A stretch of DNA of 64,000 nucleotides from an uncultured delta proteobacterium. Its GTDB lineage: Bacteria > Myxococcota_A > UBA9160 > JAFDET01. Positions 44,650-53,138 of the stretch are shown piece by piece. Made by a program: the position numbers and the translations under genes. Positions within the stretch are counted from its first letter, which is position 1, and the number at the start of each line of letters is the position of its first letter. The stretch is taken from positions 62,001 to 126,000 of the forward strand of contig CAMYLJ010000003.1 in NCBI GenBank assembly GCA_947259215.1. Direction: 5' to 3'. The notes under the pieces are model-generated. The model made no database searches. It had not been told where the DNA came from and was given only the letters and a program-made list of their open reading frames with translations.

Positions 44650-45111
44650 ATGAAGATCATGGACATCCTGCTCCGCGACGCCGTGGTGCTGAATCTGGCG
44701 TCGGATGCCAAGGAAGACGTGTTGGCCGAGATGGCCGGAGCCGTGGCGGGCGCCGAGTCCAGCATCGACGGCGACGTGCTGCTGAAGGTCCTCCAGGACC
44801 GCGAGGCGCTCCAGAGCACGGGCATCGGGGAGGGGGTGGCGATTCCCCACGGCAAGCTACCGGGCCTGCATCGCCTGATCGCCTCGTTCGCGCGCAGCCG
44901 TTCGGGCGTCGACTTCGCGTCCATCGACGGCCAGCCGACGCACCTGTTCTTCCTGCTGGTGGTGCCCGAGCACTCCGGCGGCCAGCACCTGAAGGCGCTG
45001 GCACGTATCTCACGGTTCTTCCGAGACGCTGCCTTCCGCATCCGCCTCCACGAGGCGGAAACCCTCGACGACGTGTGTCGCGCCATCGAGGAGGAAGACG
45101 CCAAGTTCTAG
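44650..45111 (+). CDS. ptsN: PTS IIA-like nitrogen-regulatory protein (EIIA-Ntr), 153 aa
   Basis: The protein is a single EIIA mannitol/fructose-type domain. The phosphorylated His is in GEGVAIPHGKLPGL (about residue 68), after a LLKVLQDREALQSTGIG helix, and LFFLLVVPEHSGGQHLKAL follows. EIIA-Ntr is the output of the nitrogen phosphotransfer system and regulates potassium transport and metabolism in proteobacteria. ATG 44650 lies 5 bases after the rpoN stop. HPr kinase, RapZ and HPr follow in the same operon; enzyme I (PtsP) is not in the window. Confidence 0.95.
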   Translation: MKIMDILLRDAVVLNLASDAKEDVLAEMAGAVAGAESSIDGDVLLKVLQDREALQSTGIGEGVAIPHGKLPGLHRLIASFARSRSGVDFASIDGQPTHLFFLLVVPEHSGGQHLKALARISRFFRDAAFRIRLHEAETLDDVCRAIEEEDAKF

Positions 45112-45122
45112 GCGGGAGAGGG

Positions 45123-45641
45123 GTGGAGACACAGATCCACGGCGTCCTGTGCGAGGTGCTGGGCGTGGGGATCCTGTTGCTCGGCCCGAGCGGGATCGGC
45201 AAGAGCGAGTGCGCCCTGGAGCTGGTGGCGCGGGGTCATCGGCTCGTGGCGGACGACGTCGTGCGGCTGCGGCGCGAGGAGGGCTCGGTGCTCGGCTCCG
45301 CGCCCAAGCGCATCCGGCACTATACGGAGATCCGTGGCCTGGGGCTGCTCTACGTCCCCGATCTGTACGGGCCCGACGCCGTCGCGGACGAAGGCCCCGT
45401 CGACGTGATGGTTCGTCTGGAGCGCTGGCGCGAGGGAGCCGAGTACGAGCGGGTGGGCCTGGAGCGGCCCCGGGACGAGCTCTGCGGCGTGTCGCTGCCG
45501 AGTCTGGTGCTGCCGGTGCGCCCGGCCACGAGCATGGCCACCTTGATGGAGGTGGTGGCCCGCGACCATCGCTCCCGCCGTCGGGGCGAGCCGGCCGTGC
45601 TGCGTCTCGGACGCGTGGACGGCGAGGTGGGGGAGGAATGA
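45123..45641 (+). CDS. hprK: HPr kinase/phosphorylase, short form, 172 aa
   Basis: Only the C-terminal catalytic domain is present: QIHGVLCEVLGVGILLLGP, the P-loop GPSGIGKSECALELV (about residues 24-38), HRLVADDVV, and the signature IRGLGLLYVPDLYG. The usual N-terminal domain of about 130 residues is absent, as in the short HprK of Alphaproteobacteria. It would phosphorylate HPr on the Ser50 equivalent and remove that phosphate. Start GTG 45123 follows GGAGAGG. It overlaps rapZ by ATGA. Confidence 0.9.
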   Translation: METQIHGVLCEVLGVGILLLGPSGIGKSECALELVARGHRLVADDVVRLRREEGSVLGSAPKRIRHYTEIRGLGLLYVPDLYGPDAVADEGPVDVMVRLERWREGAEYERVGLERPRDELCGVSLPSLVLPVRPATSMATLMEVVARDHRSRRRGEPAVLRLGRVDGEVGEE

Positions 45642-46507
45642 ACGAGGCCGCGTCGCGCGTGATCTTCGTGAGCGGCCTCTCCGGCAGCGGCAAGACCACG
45701 GCCATGGGGGCGCTCGAGGACCTGTCGTTCTACTGCGTCGACAACCTGCCTCCTGGGCTGATCGACCCGTTCCTCGAGCTCTGCGCCAAGGCCACGCCCC
45801 CGATCGCGAAGGTGGCCGCGGCCCTGGACGCCCGGGAAGCGTCCTTCCTGCGGGGGTTTCCGGCCGCGGTGGACGCGCTGCGGCGGCGCGGAGCCCAGGT
45901 CGAGGTGCTCTTCCTCGAGTGCGCGAACGAGGTGCTGGTCAACCGCTACCGCGAGACCCGGCGCGTGCATCCCCTGTCGCCGGGCGGTAGCGTCGAGGAG
46001 GGCATCGAGACCGAGCGGCGCCTGCTGGCGGACGTGGCCCAGCTGGCCGATCGGGTGATCGACACCTCCCCACTGAACGTGCACCAGCTGCGCGAGCTGC
46101 TGGTTCGCCACGTGGCGGGGGGCGCTCGCGAGACCGTGGTGAACCTGGTCTCCTTCGGCTTCCGGCACGGGGTCCCGGGCTCGGCGGAGCTGCTGTTCGA
46201 CGTGCGCTTCCTGCCGAACCCCTATTTCGAGGCGGCCCTGCGCGAGCGCACCGGCGAGGACTCCGAGGTGGCGGAGTACGTGCTGAAACACGCCCGCAGC
46301 GACGCCTTGCTGGAGCAGCTGCGCCGCCTGCTGGGATTCCTGCTGCCCCTCTACGAAGAGGAAGGAAAAGCCTATCTTACGATCGGGGTTGGCTGCACGG
46401 GGGGACAGCACCGCTCCGTGGCCATCGTGAATGCGCTCGCCGCCGAGCTGCGGGCGGGGGGGCGTGAAGTCAACGTGCAGCACCGTGAGCTGGAGCACGT
46501 GCGATGA
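45638..46507 (+). CDS. rapZ: RNase adapter protein RapZ-like, 289 aa
   Basis: The N-terminal P-loop domain starts VIFVSGLSGSGKTTAMGAL and continues FYCVDNLPPGLID, EVLFLECANEVLVNRYRETR and RVHPLSPGG. The C-terminal domain has LVSFGFRHGVPGSAELLFDVRFLPNPYF and the final LTIGVGCTGGQHRSVAIVNAL. In E. coli RapZ guides RNase E to the small RNA GlmZ and senses glucosamine-6-phosphate; outside enterobacteria its role is less clear. The ATG at 45638 overlaps hprK, and its stop overlaps the EIIA gene. Confidence 0.96.
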   Translation: MNEAASRVIFVSGLSGSGKTTAMGALEDLSFYCVDNLPPGLIDPFLELCAKATPPIAKVAAALDAREASFLRGFPAAVDALRRRGAQVEVLFLECANEVLVNRYRETRRVHPLSPGGSVEEGIETERRLLADVAQLADRVIDTSPLNVHQLRELLVRHVAGGARETVVNLVSFGFRHGVPGSAELLFDVRFLPNPYFEAALRERTGEDSEVAEYVLKHARSDALLEQLRRLLGFLLPLYEEEGKAYLTIGVGCTGGQHRSVAIVNALAAELRAGGREVNVQHRELEHVR

Positions 46508-46914
46508 AGGTCGGGATCGTGATCGTCACCCACTACCGCCTGGGCGAGGAATTCCTCCAGGCGCTGGATCTGATCGTGCCGGAGCACCCGCCCTTCCAGG
46601 CGGTGTCCGTGGATCCGAAGCAGCCCGTGGACGAGATGCGCGCCGCCATCTCCCGGGCGATCCGCGGCGCCGACGCGGGGGAGGGCGTGCTCGTGCTGAC
46701 CGACATGTTCGGGGGCACGCCGTCGAACATCAGCCTCTCCTTCCTGGACGAGCACCGGGTGGAGGTGGTGACCGGCATCAACCTGCCCATGCTGATCAAG
46801 CTGGCCACGTTCGGCGAGGAGAAGCCCCTGGAGGAGCTGGCGCCGTTCATCGCCGGCTACGGCCAACGGAACATTTCGGTGGCCAGTGAAATCCTGCCGG
46901 ACGACGCCGCGTGA
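46504..46914 (+). CDS. PTS mannose-family EIIA component, 136 aa
   Basis: The protein is a mannose-type EIIA: GIVIVTHYRLGEEFLQALDL with the phosphorylatable His10, VLVLTDMFGGTPSNISLSFL and VVTGINLPMLIKLATF. No EIIB, EIIC or EIID genes lie nearby, so it is probably regulatory, as in other rpoN-ptsN-hprK-rapZ operons of deltaproteobacterial-type genomes. ATG 46504 overlaps rapZ, and the stop overlaps the HPr gene by GTGA. Confidence 0.93.
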   Translation: MKVGIVIVTHYRLGEEFLQALDLIVPEHPPFQAVSVDPKQPVDEMRAAISRAIRGADAGEGVLVLTDMFGGTPSNISLSFLDEHRVEVVTGINLPMLIKLATFGEEKPLEELAPFIAGYGQRNISVASEILPDDAA

Positions 46915-47195
46915 GCCCGCAGCCGATCGAGCGCGAGTTCGTGGTGGCCTACGAGCTCGGGCTGCACGCGCGTCCTGCCGGCAGGTTCGTCACGTTGGCC
47001 GGCAAGTTCCGCGCAGAGGTCCAGGTAACGCGCGGCGGGGAGTGGGTCAGCGGCACGAGCGTGCTCTCCCTGCTCTCCCTGGCCGCCAGCCAGGGGACGC
47101 GGCTCCGCATCCGCGCGCTGGGCGAGGACGCCGAGGCCGCGATCGTCGCCCTGGGCCAGCTGATCGAGAATCCCGACGCGATTGAAGGCGCCTAG
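46911..47195 (+). CDS. HPr family phosphocarrier protein, 94 aa
   Basis: The active His19 sits in [13 protein letters not shown] (His15 in standard HPr), and the HprK target Ser50 in [15 protein letters not shown] (Ser46 in standard HPr) has the same 31-residue spacing. The protein can thus receive phosphate from enzyme I at His and from HprK at Ser. The GTG at 46911 overlaps the EIIA gene. It closes the phosphotransfer part of the operon; metK begins 50 bases later. Confidence 0.94.
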   Translation: MSPQPIEREFVVAYELGLHARPAGRFVTLAGKFRAEVQVTRGGEWVSGTSVLSLLSLAASQGTRLRIRALGEDAEAAIVALGQLIENPDAIEGA

Positions 47196-47245
47196 CCCAT
47201 TCCGTACCCTGCTGGGTCACTTCAGCCTGCGGAGAGAAATGCGCG

Positions 47246-48409
47246 ATGGCCAAGTCCCTGTTCACCTCCGAGTCCGTTTCCCCGGGTCACCCCGACAAGC
47301 TCTGCGACCAGGTGTCGGACGCCGTTCTCGACGCCATGCTCGCGCAGGACCGGCACTCGCGCGTCGCCTGCGAAACCCTCACCACCACCGGGCTGGTGAT
47401 GGTGGCCGGGGAGGTGACCACCCAGGCCCAGCTCCACCTGCCGGCGCTGATCCGCGAGGTCGTCTGCGACATCGGCTACACCAGCTCGGACATGGGCTTC
47501 GACGGCAACACCTGCGCCGTCGAGGTGGCCCTGGGCCAGCAGTCGCCGGACATCTCCCAGGGGGTGTCCGAGGGCGAAGGGCTCCACAAGGAGCAGGGCG
47601 CGGGCGACCAGGGCATGATGTTCGGGTACGCCTGCGACGAGACGCCCGAGCTGATGCCCGCGCCGATCCGGCTGGCGCACCGGCTGATGGAGTCCCACCG
47701 GAGCCACTTCGAATCCGGCGAGCTCGAGTATCTGCGGCCCGACGCGAAGAGCCAGGTCACCATCGAGTACGCCAAGGGCCAGCCGGTGCGCGTGTCGGCA
47801 GTCGTGCTCTCGACCCAGCACGACCCCGACGTGTCCCACGATCAGCTCAAGAAGGACGCGATCGACCGCATCATCAAGCCGTCGCTCCCCTCCGAGTGGC
47901 TGGACGACGACACGGTCTTCCACGTGAACCCGACCGGCCGCTTCGTGGTGGGAGGGCCAATGGGCGACGCCGGTCTCACCGGGCGCAAGATCATCGTCGA
48001 CACCTACGGGGGCATGGGCCGCCACGGGGGCGGCGCCTTCTCGGGCAAGGATCCCTCCAAGGTGGACCGCAGCGCCGCCTACGCCGCGCGCTGGGTGGCC
48101 AAGAACCTGGTGGCCGCGGGACTGGCCCGCCGCTGCGAGGTCCAGGTGGCCTACGCGATCGGCGTGGCCGAGCCGGTCTCGATCCGGGTGGAGACCTTCG
48201 GCACGGGCAACCACGACGAAGACACCCTGGTGCGCCTGGTGCGCAAGCACTTCGACCTGACGCCGCGGGGGATCATCGAGGGGCTGGACCTGCTGCAGCC
48301 TCGCTACCGCGCGACCGCGGCCTTCGGGCACTTCGGGCGCGAGAACCAGGGCTTCCCCTGGGAGGAGACCGGCAAGGCCGAGGCGCTGCGCCGCGACGCC
48401 GCCCGCTAG
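47246..48409 (+). CDS. metK: S-adenosylmethionine synthetase, 387 aa
   Basis: The enzyme forms SAM from methionine and ATP. The N-terminus [20 protein letters not shown] holds the ATP and magnesium contacts; [20 protein letters not shown] is the flexible loop and hexapeptide [24 protein letters not shown] is the glycine-rich P-loop-like motif. Length is normal. The ATG at 47246 follows GGAGAG. The gap after the HPr gene is only 50 bases, too short for a SAM riboswitch. A family 2 repeat and a further hairpin follow the stop. Confidence 0.97.
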   Translation: MAKSLFTSESVSPGHPDKLCDQVSDAVLDAMLAQDRHSRVACETLTTTGLVMVAGEVTTQAQLHLPALIREVVCDIGYTSSDMGFDGNTCAVEVALGQQSPDISQGVSEGEGLHKEQGAGDQGMMFGYACDETPELMPAPIRLAHRLMESHRSHFESGELEYLRPDAKSQVTIEYAKGQPVRVSAVVLSTQHDPDVSHDQLKKDAIDRIIKPSLPSEWLDDDTVFHVNPTGRFVVGGPMGDAGLTGRKIIVDTYGGMGRHGGGAFSGKDPSKVDRSAAYAARWVAKNLVAAGLARRCEVQVAYAIGVAEPVSIRVETFGTGNHDEDTLVRLVRKHFDLTPRGIIEGLDLLQPRYRATAAFGHFGRENQGFPWEETGKAEALRRDAAR

Positions 48410-48507
48410 CTGCTGAACTTCGCTCGCCTGCGGGATGCCGAAGAGTCGGAAGTCGGCCGGGAGCCGACTTCCCAGCCCGCTTGGCGCTGTCGCTGAGACC
48501 GCTGCGC
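48410..48507 (+). repeat. Dispersed hairpin repeat, family 2, copy B
   Basis: This 98-base element begins at the metK TAG stop. It contains a perfect 10-bp stem GGAAGTCGGC (48448-48457) with GCCGACTTCC (48463-48472) around a 5-base loop. In reverse complement it matches the element after recQ (35689-35787) at 57 of the first 62 bases, less well towards the gene. Placement at two stop codons suggests a mobile or recurrent terminator element. Confidence 0.85.
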
Positions 48508-48510
48508 GGG

Positions 48511-48533
48511 GGGCGACTCGGGGGTCGCCCTTT
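48511..48533 (+). terminator. Hairpin terminator after metK
   Basis: GGGCGAC (48511-48517), loop TCGGGG, GTCGCCC (48524-48530), then TTT. A 7-bp GC-rich stem followed by a short T-run; it lies just after the family 2 repeat. Confidence 0.6.
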
Positions 48534-48581
48534 GCCGGCTTGCTTGAAAATCCCCACGCGCCGTGCGATACCCCGCACGCG

Positions 48582-49676
48582 ATGGGGGGTCCGCGCGCGC
48601 GCATCGGCTGGGGGGCGGTTCCGGCGCTCCTGGCCGCCGGACTCGCGGCGGGCGCCGCCTGGGGAGACTCCCTCGAGGCGCGGCCCCTGGAGCCCTGGTT
48701 GCGCGTCCTGCTCTACGAAGGCGGCGGCCCGGTCCGGGTCGCCGGCGCCCGGCTGCGGCCCGCCCGCGGCGGTCTGGAGCGAAACGGTCGTGCCGCCGGC
48801 TCGCGGATTGCGGTCCCCGGACCGGCGGACGTGCAGGGCACCCGCTACCGCGGCCGCATCCTCGTGGAGCGGACCGGGGCCGGCCTGCGGGTGATCAACG
48901 AGGTCCCGGTGGAGCGCTACGTGGAGGGGATCCTGCTGAGGGAGGTCTACCCCAGCTGGGGCGACAGCGTGCTGCGGGCCCAGGCGGTGGTGGCGCGGAC
49001 CTACGCCCTGCACCGCAAGCGCCTGAGCCCGGACCCCGCGTACCATCTCACGGCGGGCCCCGAGAGCCAGGTCTACGGGGGCCTCGACGCCGAGGCGCCG
49101 GTGGCCCGGAACGCCGTCTCCGCCACCCGCGGCGAGGTCCTGATCTGGCAGGGCGAGCCCATCCTGGCCGCCTACCACTCCGCCTCGGGCGGCCGCACCG
49201 CCAGCTCGGAGGAGGTGTGGGGGCGCCCGCTCCCGTACCTCGTGAGCGTGCCGGTGGAGGGCGAGGAGAATTCTCCCCGCACCTACTGGCGGATTCCCGT
49301 TCCGGCCGCGACTCTGGGGCGGGCCCTGGGGTCGCTGGGCTTCCGGACGGGCCGTGTGCGCGAGGTGCGGGTGCTCGACCGCTCGCCCAGCGGACGGGTG
49401 GCGGAGGCCGAAGTCCGGGGCGGCTCCGGCCGGGTCCGTGTGGACGGGCGCGTGCTCCGGCGCGCGGCCGGAGGCCTGCCGAGCACGCTCTTCGAGGTGC
49501 GGCGGGACGGAGACGGGTTTCTGTTCATCGGCTCGGGACACGGCCACGGAGTGGGCATGAGTCAGTGGGGCGCGCAGGCCATGGCGGAGCGCGGCGCCAG
49601 CTATCGGGAGATCCTGGCGCGCTTCTATCCGGGGGCGCGGCTGCGGCCCGATTGGGGCATGGGAGACGAAGGATGA
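48582..49676 (+). CDS. SpoIID/LytB domain protein, 364 aa
   Basis: After a signal peptide (VPALLAAGLAAGAAWG) comes a SpoIID domain: INEVPVERYVEGILLREVYP, RAQAVVARTYALHRK, ESQVYGGL, YHSASGGRTASSEEVWG and the end GSGHGHGVGMSQWGAQAMAE. In sporulating Bacillus SpoIID is a lytic transglycosylase acting on stripped peptidoglycan. Homologues in Gram-negatives are thought to process the cell wall as well. ATG 48582 is chosen because it starts the signal peptide, although it has no clear ribosome site. The stop overlaps yajC by ATGA. Confidence 0.9.
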   Translation: MGGPRARIGWGAVPALLAAGLAAGAAWGDSLEARPLEPWLRVLLYEGGGPVRVAGARLRPARGGLERNGRAAGSRIAVPGPADVQGTRYRGRILVERTGAGLRVINEVPVERYVEGILLREVYPSWGDSVLRAQAVVARTYALHRKRLSPDPAYHLTAGPESQVYGGLDAEAPVARNAVSATRGEVLIWQGEPILAAYHSASGGRTASSEEVWGRPLPYLVSVPVEGEENSPRTYWRIPVPAATLGRALGSLGFRTGRVREVRVLDRSPSGRVAEAEVRGGSGRVRVDGRVLRRAAGGLPSTLFEVRRDGDGFLFIGSGHGHGVGMSQWGAQAMAERGASYREILARFYPGARLRPDWGMGDEG

Positions 49677-49993
49677 ACGCCGTCCTCGCCAGCATCGCGC
49701 TCCAGGCGGGTCAGCCGCGTGGCCTCCAGCCCCTCGACTTCCTGCCCTTCGTGGCGATCTTCTTCATCTTCTACTTCCTGCTGATCCGGCCCCAGCAGCG
49801 CCGCCAGAAAGAGCAGGACCAGATGCTGTCCGCCATCGCGAAGGGCGACCAGGTCGTGACCCGCGGCGGGCTGCACGGGCGGGTCACGGGCCTGACCGAC
49901 GACGTCCTGACGGTGGAGATCGCGGACCGGGTGCGGGTGAAGATCGCTCGCAGCGGCATCGAGACGGTGTCCAGGAAGGGCGGGGACGCGTGA
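49673..49993 (+). CDS. yajC: Preprotein translocase subunit YajC, 106 aa
   Basis: A single membrane segment (FLPFVAIFFIFYFLLIRPQQ, about residues 21-40) is followed by a conserved cytoplasmic domain RRQKEQDQMLSAIAKGDQVV, TRGGLHGRVTGL and VKIARSGIETV. YajC associates with SecDF and helps the Sec translocon. The ATG at 49673 overlaps the SpoIID gene stop and its own stop overlaps secD (GTGA). Confidence 0.96.
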   Translation: MNAVLASIALQAGQPRGLQPLDFLPFVAIFFIFYFLLIRPQQRRQKEQDQMLSAIAKGDQVVTRGGLHGRVTGLTDDVLTVEIADRVRVKIARSGIETVSRKGGDA

Positions 49994-51582
49994 GCATTCG
50001 CGCGCGCGGCATCCTCGTCGGCCTGTTCGTGGCGTTCATCGGCTTATTCGCCGCCAGCAACTTCGCGTCGGAGGCCACCCGCAGGGCGAGTGGGCTCCTG
50101 CCCGACCAGGGCATGCGGCTCGGGCTCGACCTGCGCGGCGGCATCCACTGGGTCATCGGCGTCACGCTCGACAAGGCGGTCGAAGACGAGCTCAGCTTCC
50201 TGGCCCGCAACCTCAACAACAGCTTCGAAGAGGAGAAGCTCTTCGGCGCCAAGGCGGTGGTCGAGGAAGGCCAGCTGGAGGTGCGTGCCGGCGCGGATCA
50301 GCGGGCCCGGGTGCGCGAGCTGGCCCAGGAGACCGACGTCCTGCGCGAGCTGGATGCCTCGACGGCGGGCAGCAGCGTCTACGGGCTCAGCGACGACTGG
50401 CGCGGCGAGGTGCGCGAGCGCGCCATGCAGCAGGTGCTGGAGGTGCTTCGCAATCGCGTCTCCGATCCGGCGACGGGCATCGCCGAGTCGGTGATCACGC
50501 GACAGGGCACCGACCGGGTGCTGGTCCAGATCCCCGGTGGCGAGGTCGACCGCGAGAAGGCCCGCAGCATCCTGGACGTGACCGGGCGGCTCGAGTTCAA
50601 GATCGTCCAGGACCAGGCGGCCTCCGCCGAGATCCTGGAGGGCAAGTACCCGGCCGGGCTGCCCGAGGCGACGGAGATCGTCTTCGAGCGCGACGCGGAG
50701 ACCCAGCGCGAGATCATGGCCTACCTGGTGCCGAAGGACCCGGCGATCACGGGCCAGTACCTGGCCGACGCCCGCGTGGGCTTCGACAATCGCCAGCGCC
50801 CGATCGTCAACTTCCGCTGGACGCCCGAGGGCGGCGAGCTGTTCGGGACGATCACCGAGGAGAACATCCAGAAGCCGCTGGCGATCATCCTGGACGGCAA
50901 CGTCCGGAGTGCACCGGTGATCCGCAGCCGGATCTCGATGCAGGGCCAGATCGAGGGCCGCTTCACCACCCAGGAGGCGTCGGACCTGGCGATCGTGCTG
51001 CGGGCCGGCTCGCTGTCGGTCCCGGTGGTGATCGAGGAGGAGCGCACCGTCGGCCCGGCACTCGGCGCGAACTCCGTGCGCCGCGGCGTGCGCGCCTCGA
51101 TCCTCGGCCTGGTGGGCGTGGTGCTCTTCACCTGCTTCTACTACCGGGGTGCGGGCGCGCTGGCCAGCGTGGCCCTGGGCACGAACCTGATCCTGATCAT
51201 CGGACTCATGTCCCTGCCCGAGGCGGCAGCCACCCTCACCCTGCCGGGCATCGCGGGCCTGGTGTTGACCGTCGGCATGGCGATCGACGCCAACGTGATC
51301 ATCTTCGAGCGGATCCGGGAGGAGCTGCGCAGCGGCAAGCTGCCGCGGGCCGCCGTGGACACCGGCTTCCAGAAGGCCCGCTGGACGATTCTCGACGCCA
51401 ACATCACGACGCTCATCACGGCGGTCGTGCTGTACGAGTTCGGTACCGGGCCGATCAAGGGATTCGCGGTCACCCTGTCGATCGGCATCCTCACCAGCGT
51501 CTTTTCCGCCCTCGTGATCACGCGGCTGCTCTTCGACCTGATCCTGCGCGGCAATCGCCGCCTGGACGCGCTCTCGATCTAG
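49990..51582 (+). CDS. secD: Protein translocase subunit SecD, 530 aa
   Basis: SecD uses the proton gradient to pull proteins out of the Sec channel on the periplasmic side. It shows the N-terminal membrane segment, LGLDLRGGIHWVIGV, a large periplasmic domain (about 60-360), and the C-terminal five-helix RND-like part with LPGIAGLVLTVGMAIDANVI, then IIFERIREELRSG and FGTGPIKGFAVTLSIGILTS. GTG 49990 overlaps yajC. secF follows 12 bases later with its own AGGAGGA ribosome site. Confidence 0.97.
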   Translation: MSIRARGILVGLFVAFIGLFAASNFASEATRRASGLLPDQGMRLGLDLRGGIHWVIGVTLDKAVEDELSFLARNLNNSFEEEKLFGAKAVVEEGQLEVRAGADQRARVRELAQETDVLRELDASTAGSSVYGLSDDWRGEVRERAMQQVLEVLRNRVSDPATGIAESVITRQGTDRVLVQIPGGEVDREKARSILDVTGRLEFKIVQDQAASAEILEGKYPAGLPEATEIVFERDAETQREIMAYLVPKDPAITGQYLADARVGFDNRQRPIVNFRWTPEGGELFGTITEENIQKPLAIILDGNVRSAPVIRSRISMQGQIEGRFTTQEASDLAIVLRAGSLSVPVVIEEERTVGPALGANSVRRGVRASILGLVGVVLFTCFYYRGAGALASVALGTNLILIIGLMSLPEAAATLTLPGIAGLVLTVGMAIDANVIIFERIREELRSGKLPRAAVDTGFQKARWTILDANITTLITAVVLYEFGTGPIKGFAVTLSIGILTSVFSALVITRLLFDLILRGNRRLDALSI

Positions 51583-51594
51583 GAGGAAGACGGC

Positions 51595-52497
51595 GTGCGC
51601 GAGATCATCCGGCCCGGAACCCACTTCGACTTCGTCGGGAAGTGGCGGATCTGTGCAGTGATCTCCGCCGCCGTGTTGCTGGCCGGCCTCGTCGCCACCC
51701 AGGTCCAGGGCATCCGCTTCGGGATCGACTTCGCGGGCGGCACCGAGATGCTGGTCCGGTTCGGCGAAGAGACGCCCGTCGACGAGGAGGCGATCCGCGG
51801 CGCGCTCCAGGAGCAGGGCGTCGAGGCGCAGGTGGTGCGCTTCGGGGACCTGGGCGGAAACGAGTTCTCCGTGCGCTTCGCCGGCGAGCCGGGCGAGAAG
51901 GGCGAGCACGTGGACGCGGTCCGCGCCGGTCTCGAGGCCGCGTTCGGCGAGCTCATCGTCGACCGGGTGGAGTTCGTCGGGCCCAAGGTGGGCGCCGAGC
52001 TGCGTCGGGACGGCCTGGCGGCCCTGGGCTGGGCCTGCGCGCTGATCCTCGTGTACGTGGCCTTTCGCTTCTCGACGCGCTTCGCGCCGGGTGCGGTCGT
52101 CGCCCTGGTGCACGACGTCCTGATCACGGCCGGCCTCTTCGTGATCCTGGGTCTCGAGTTCGACCTGCGCGTGCTGGCCGCGCTGCTGGCGATCATGGGC
52201 TACAGCCTGAACGACACCATCATCGTCTACGACCGCATCCGCGAGAACATGGAGATCCGCACCAAGGCGGACCTGCCCGAGGTCCTGAACCTGAGCGTGA
52301 ACCAGACGCTCTCACGCACGTTCCTGACCTCGGGCACCACCATGCTGGCGGTGCTCGCGCTGCTCTTCCTGGGCGGTGAGGTGATCCGACCCTTCGCCCT
52401 GGCCATGGCCATCGGGATCGTGGTCGGAACGTACTCGTCCGTCTACATCGCCGCGCCCATGCTGCTCCTGCTGGAGCAGCGCTTCGCGAAGAGCTAG
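51595..52497 (+). CDS. secF: Protein translocase subunit SecF, 300 aa
   Basis: SecF partners SecD. Its sequence shows IRFGIDFAGGTEMLVRFGEE after the first membrane segment, then the RND-type membrane bundle: ALGWACALILVYVAFRF, HDVLITAGLFVILGLEFDLR, LLAIMGYSLNDTIIVYDRIR and LSRTFLTSGTTMLAVLALLF. The GTG at 51595 follows AGGAGGA. A family 1 double-hairpin repeat begins at its stop and ends at the stop of the convergent bactofilin gene. Confidence 0.97.
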   Translation: MREIIRPGTHFDFVGKWRICAVISAAVLLAGLVATQVQGIRFGIDFAGGTEMLVRFGEETPVDEEAIRGALQEQGVEAQVVRFGDLGGNEFSVRFAGEPGEKGEHVDAVRAGLEAAFGELIVDRVEFVGPKVGAELRRDGLAALGWACALILVYVAFRFSTRFAPGAVVALVHDVLITAGLFVILGLEFDLRVLAALLAIMGYSLNDTIIVYDRIRENMEIRTKADLPEVLNLSVNQTLSRTFLTSGTTMLAVLALLFLGGEVIRPFALAMAIGIVVGTYSSVYIAAPMLLLLEQRFAKS

Positions 52498-52557
52498 CAG
52501 GCCGACCCTCGGGTCGGCTTGCGCCGCAAACGGAGCCCTTCGGGCTCCGTCAGCTAG
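52498..52557 (+). repeat. Dispersed double-hairpin repeat, family 1, copy 2
   Basis: Between the stops of secF (52495-52497) and the bactofilin gene (52554-52556) lie GCCGACC-CTCG-GGTCGGC (52501-52518) and CGGAGCC-CTTCG-GGCTCCG (52531-52549), ending CTAG. Bases 52521-52557 are identical to 16001-16037. With stems readable from both strands it can serve as a bidirectional terminator for the convergent pair. Confidence 0.85.
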
Positions 52558-53105
52558 GGCGTCGGCCGGGGTTCGCCGCCCACGGGGCCGACCGGCTTGG
52601 GAGACGGGCTCGCCTGCTTGATCGCGCCGGCGCCGCCCTTGTCGTCCATCTGGATCGAGCCGTTGATGCGGGCGCCTTCCTGGACGATCAGCCGCGGCGC
52701 GCGCACGTCGCCGTCCACCACGCCCGTGGCCTGGACTTCCACGCGCTCGGAGCCGTTCACGTTCCCGGCCACGCGTCCCACGACCGTCACGGCCTTGGCG
52801 TGCACGTCGGCCTTCACGTGGCCGTTGGCCCCGATCGTGAGCTCGCTCTGAGGCAGGTCGACCTTGCCCTCGACCTTGCCTTCGATCACCAGGTCTTCTT
52901 CCCCGGTGAGATCGCCCTTGATCGAGATCGACTTGCCAATATTCGCCATCTCGCTGTCCCCTCTCATCGGCGGATTCCCCGCTCCCGGGCCCACGGCCGG
53001 CTGGGTTCGCGCCGCCGGGTGATCCGCATCACGTTTTTGGTCACCCAGCGCGGTCGCTGCCGCTTCCGGCTCGCCATCCCGTCGCTTGCCTCCAAACAGA
53101 CTCAC
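52554..53105 (-). CDS. Bactofilin family cytoskeletal protein, 183 aa
   Basis: The polymer-forming (DUF583) domain covers about residues 58-155: KSISIKGDLTGEEDLVIEGK, VEGKVDLPQSELTIGANGHV, GRVAGNVNGSERVEVQATGV and DGDVRAPRLIVQEGARINGS, a regular right-handed beta-helix pattern. Bactofilins form filaments without nucleotide and organise envelope or chromosome structures. The N-terminal 52 residues are disordered and charged. GTG 53105 is used here; an internal ATG at 52949 (MANIGKS), with GAGAGGGG upstream, would give only the filament domain (131 aa). A proline-rich C-terminal tail is present. Confidence 0.9.
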   Translation of the reverse strand: MSLFGGKRRDGEPEAAATALGDQKRDADHPAARTQPAVGPGAGNPPMRGDSEMANIGKSISIKGDLTGEEDLVIEGKVEGKVDLPQSELTIGANGHVKADVHAKAVTVVGRVAGNVNGSERVEVQATGVVDGDVRAPRLIVQEGARINGSIQMDDKGGAGAIKQASPSPKPVGPVGGEPRPTP

Positions 53106-53138
53106 GCCTGCCTCCGCCCCGTTCCCGATCGGCGCAGT

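Noticed and set aside
47196-47245. SAM riboswitch before metK
   Set aside because: Only 50 bases separate the HPr gene and metK, and no conserved multi-stem structure is visible.
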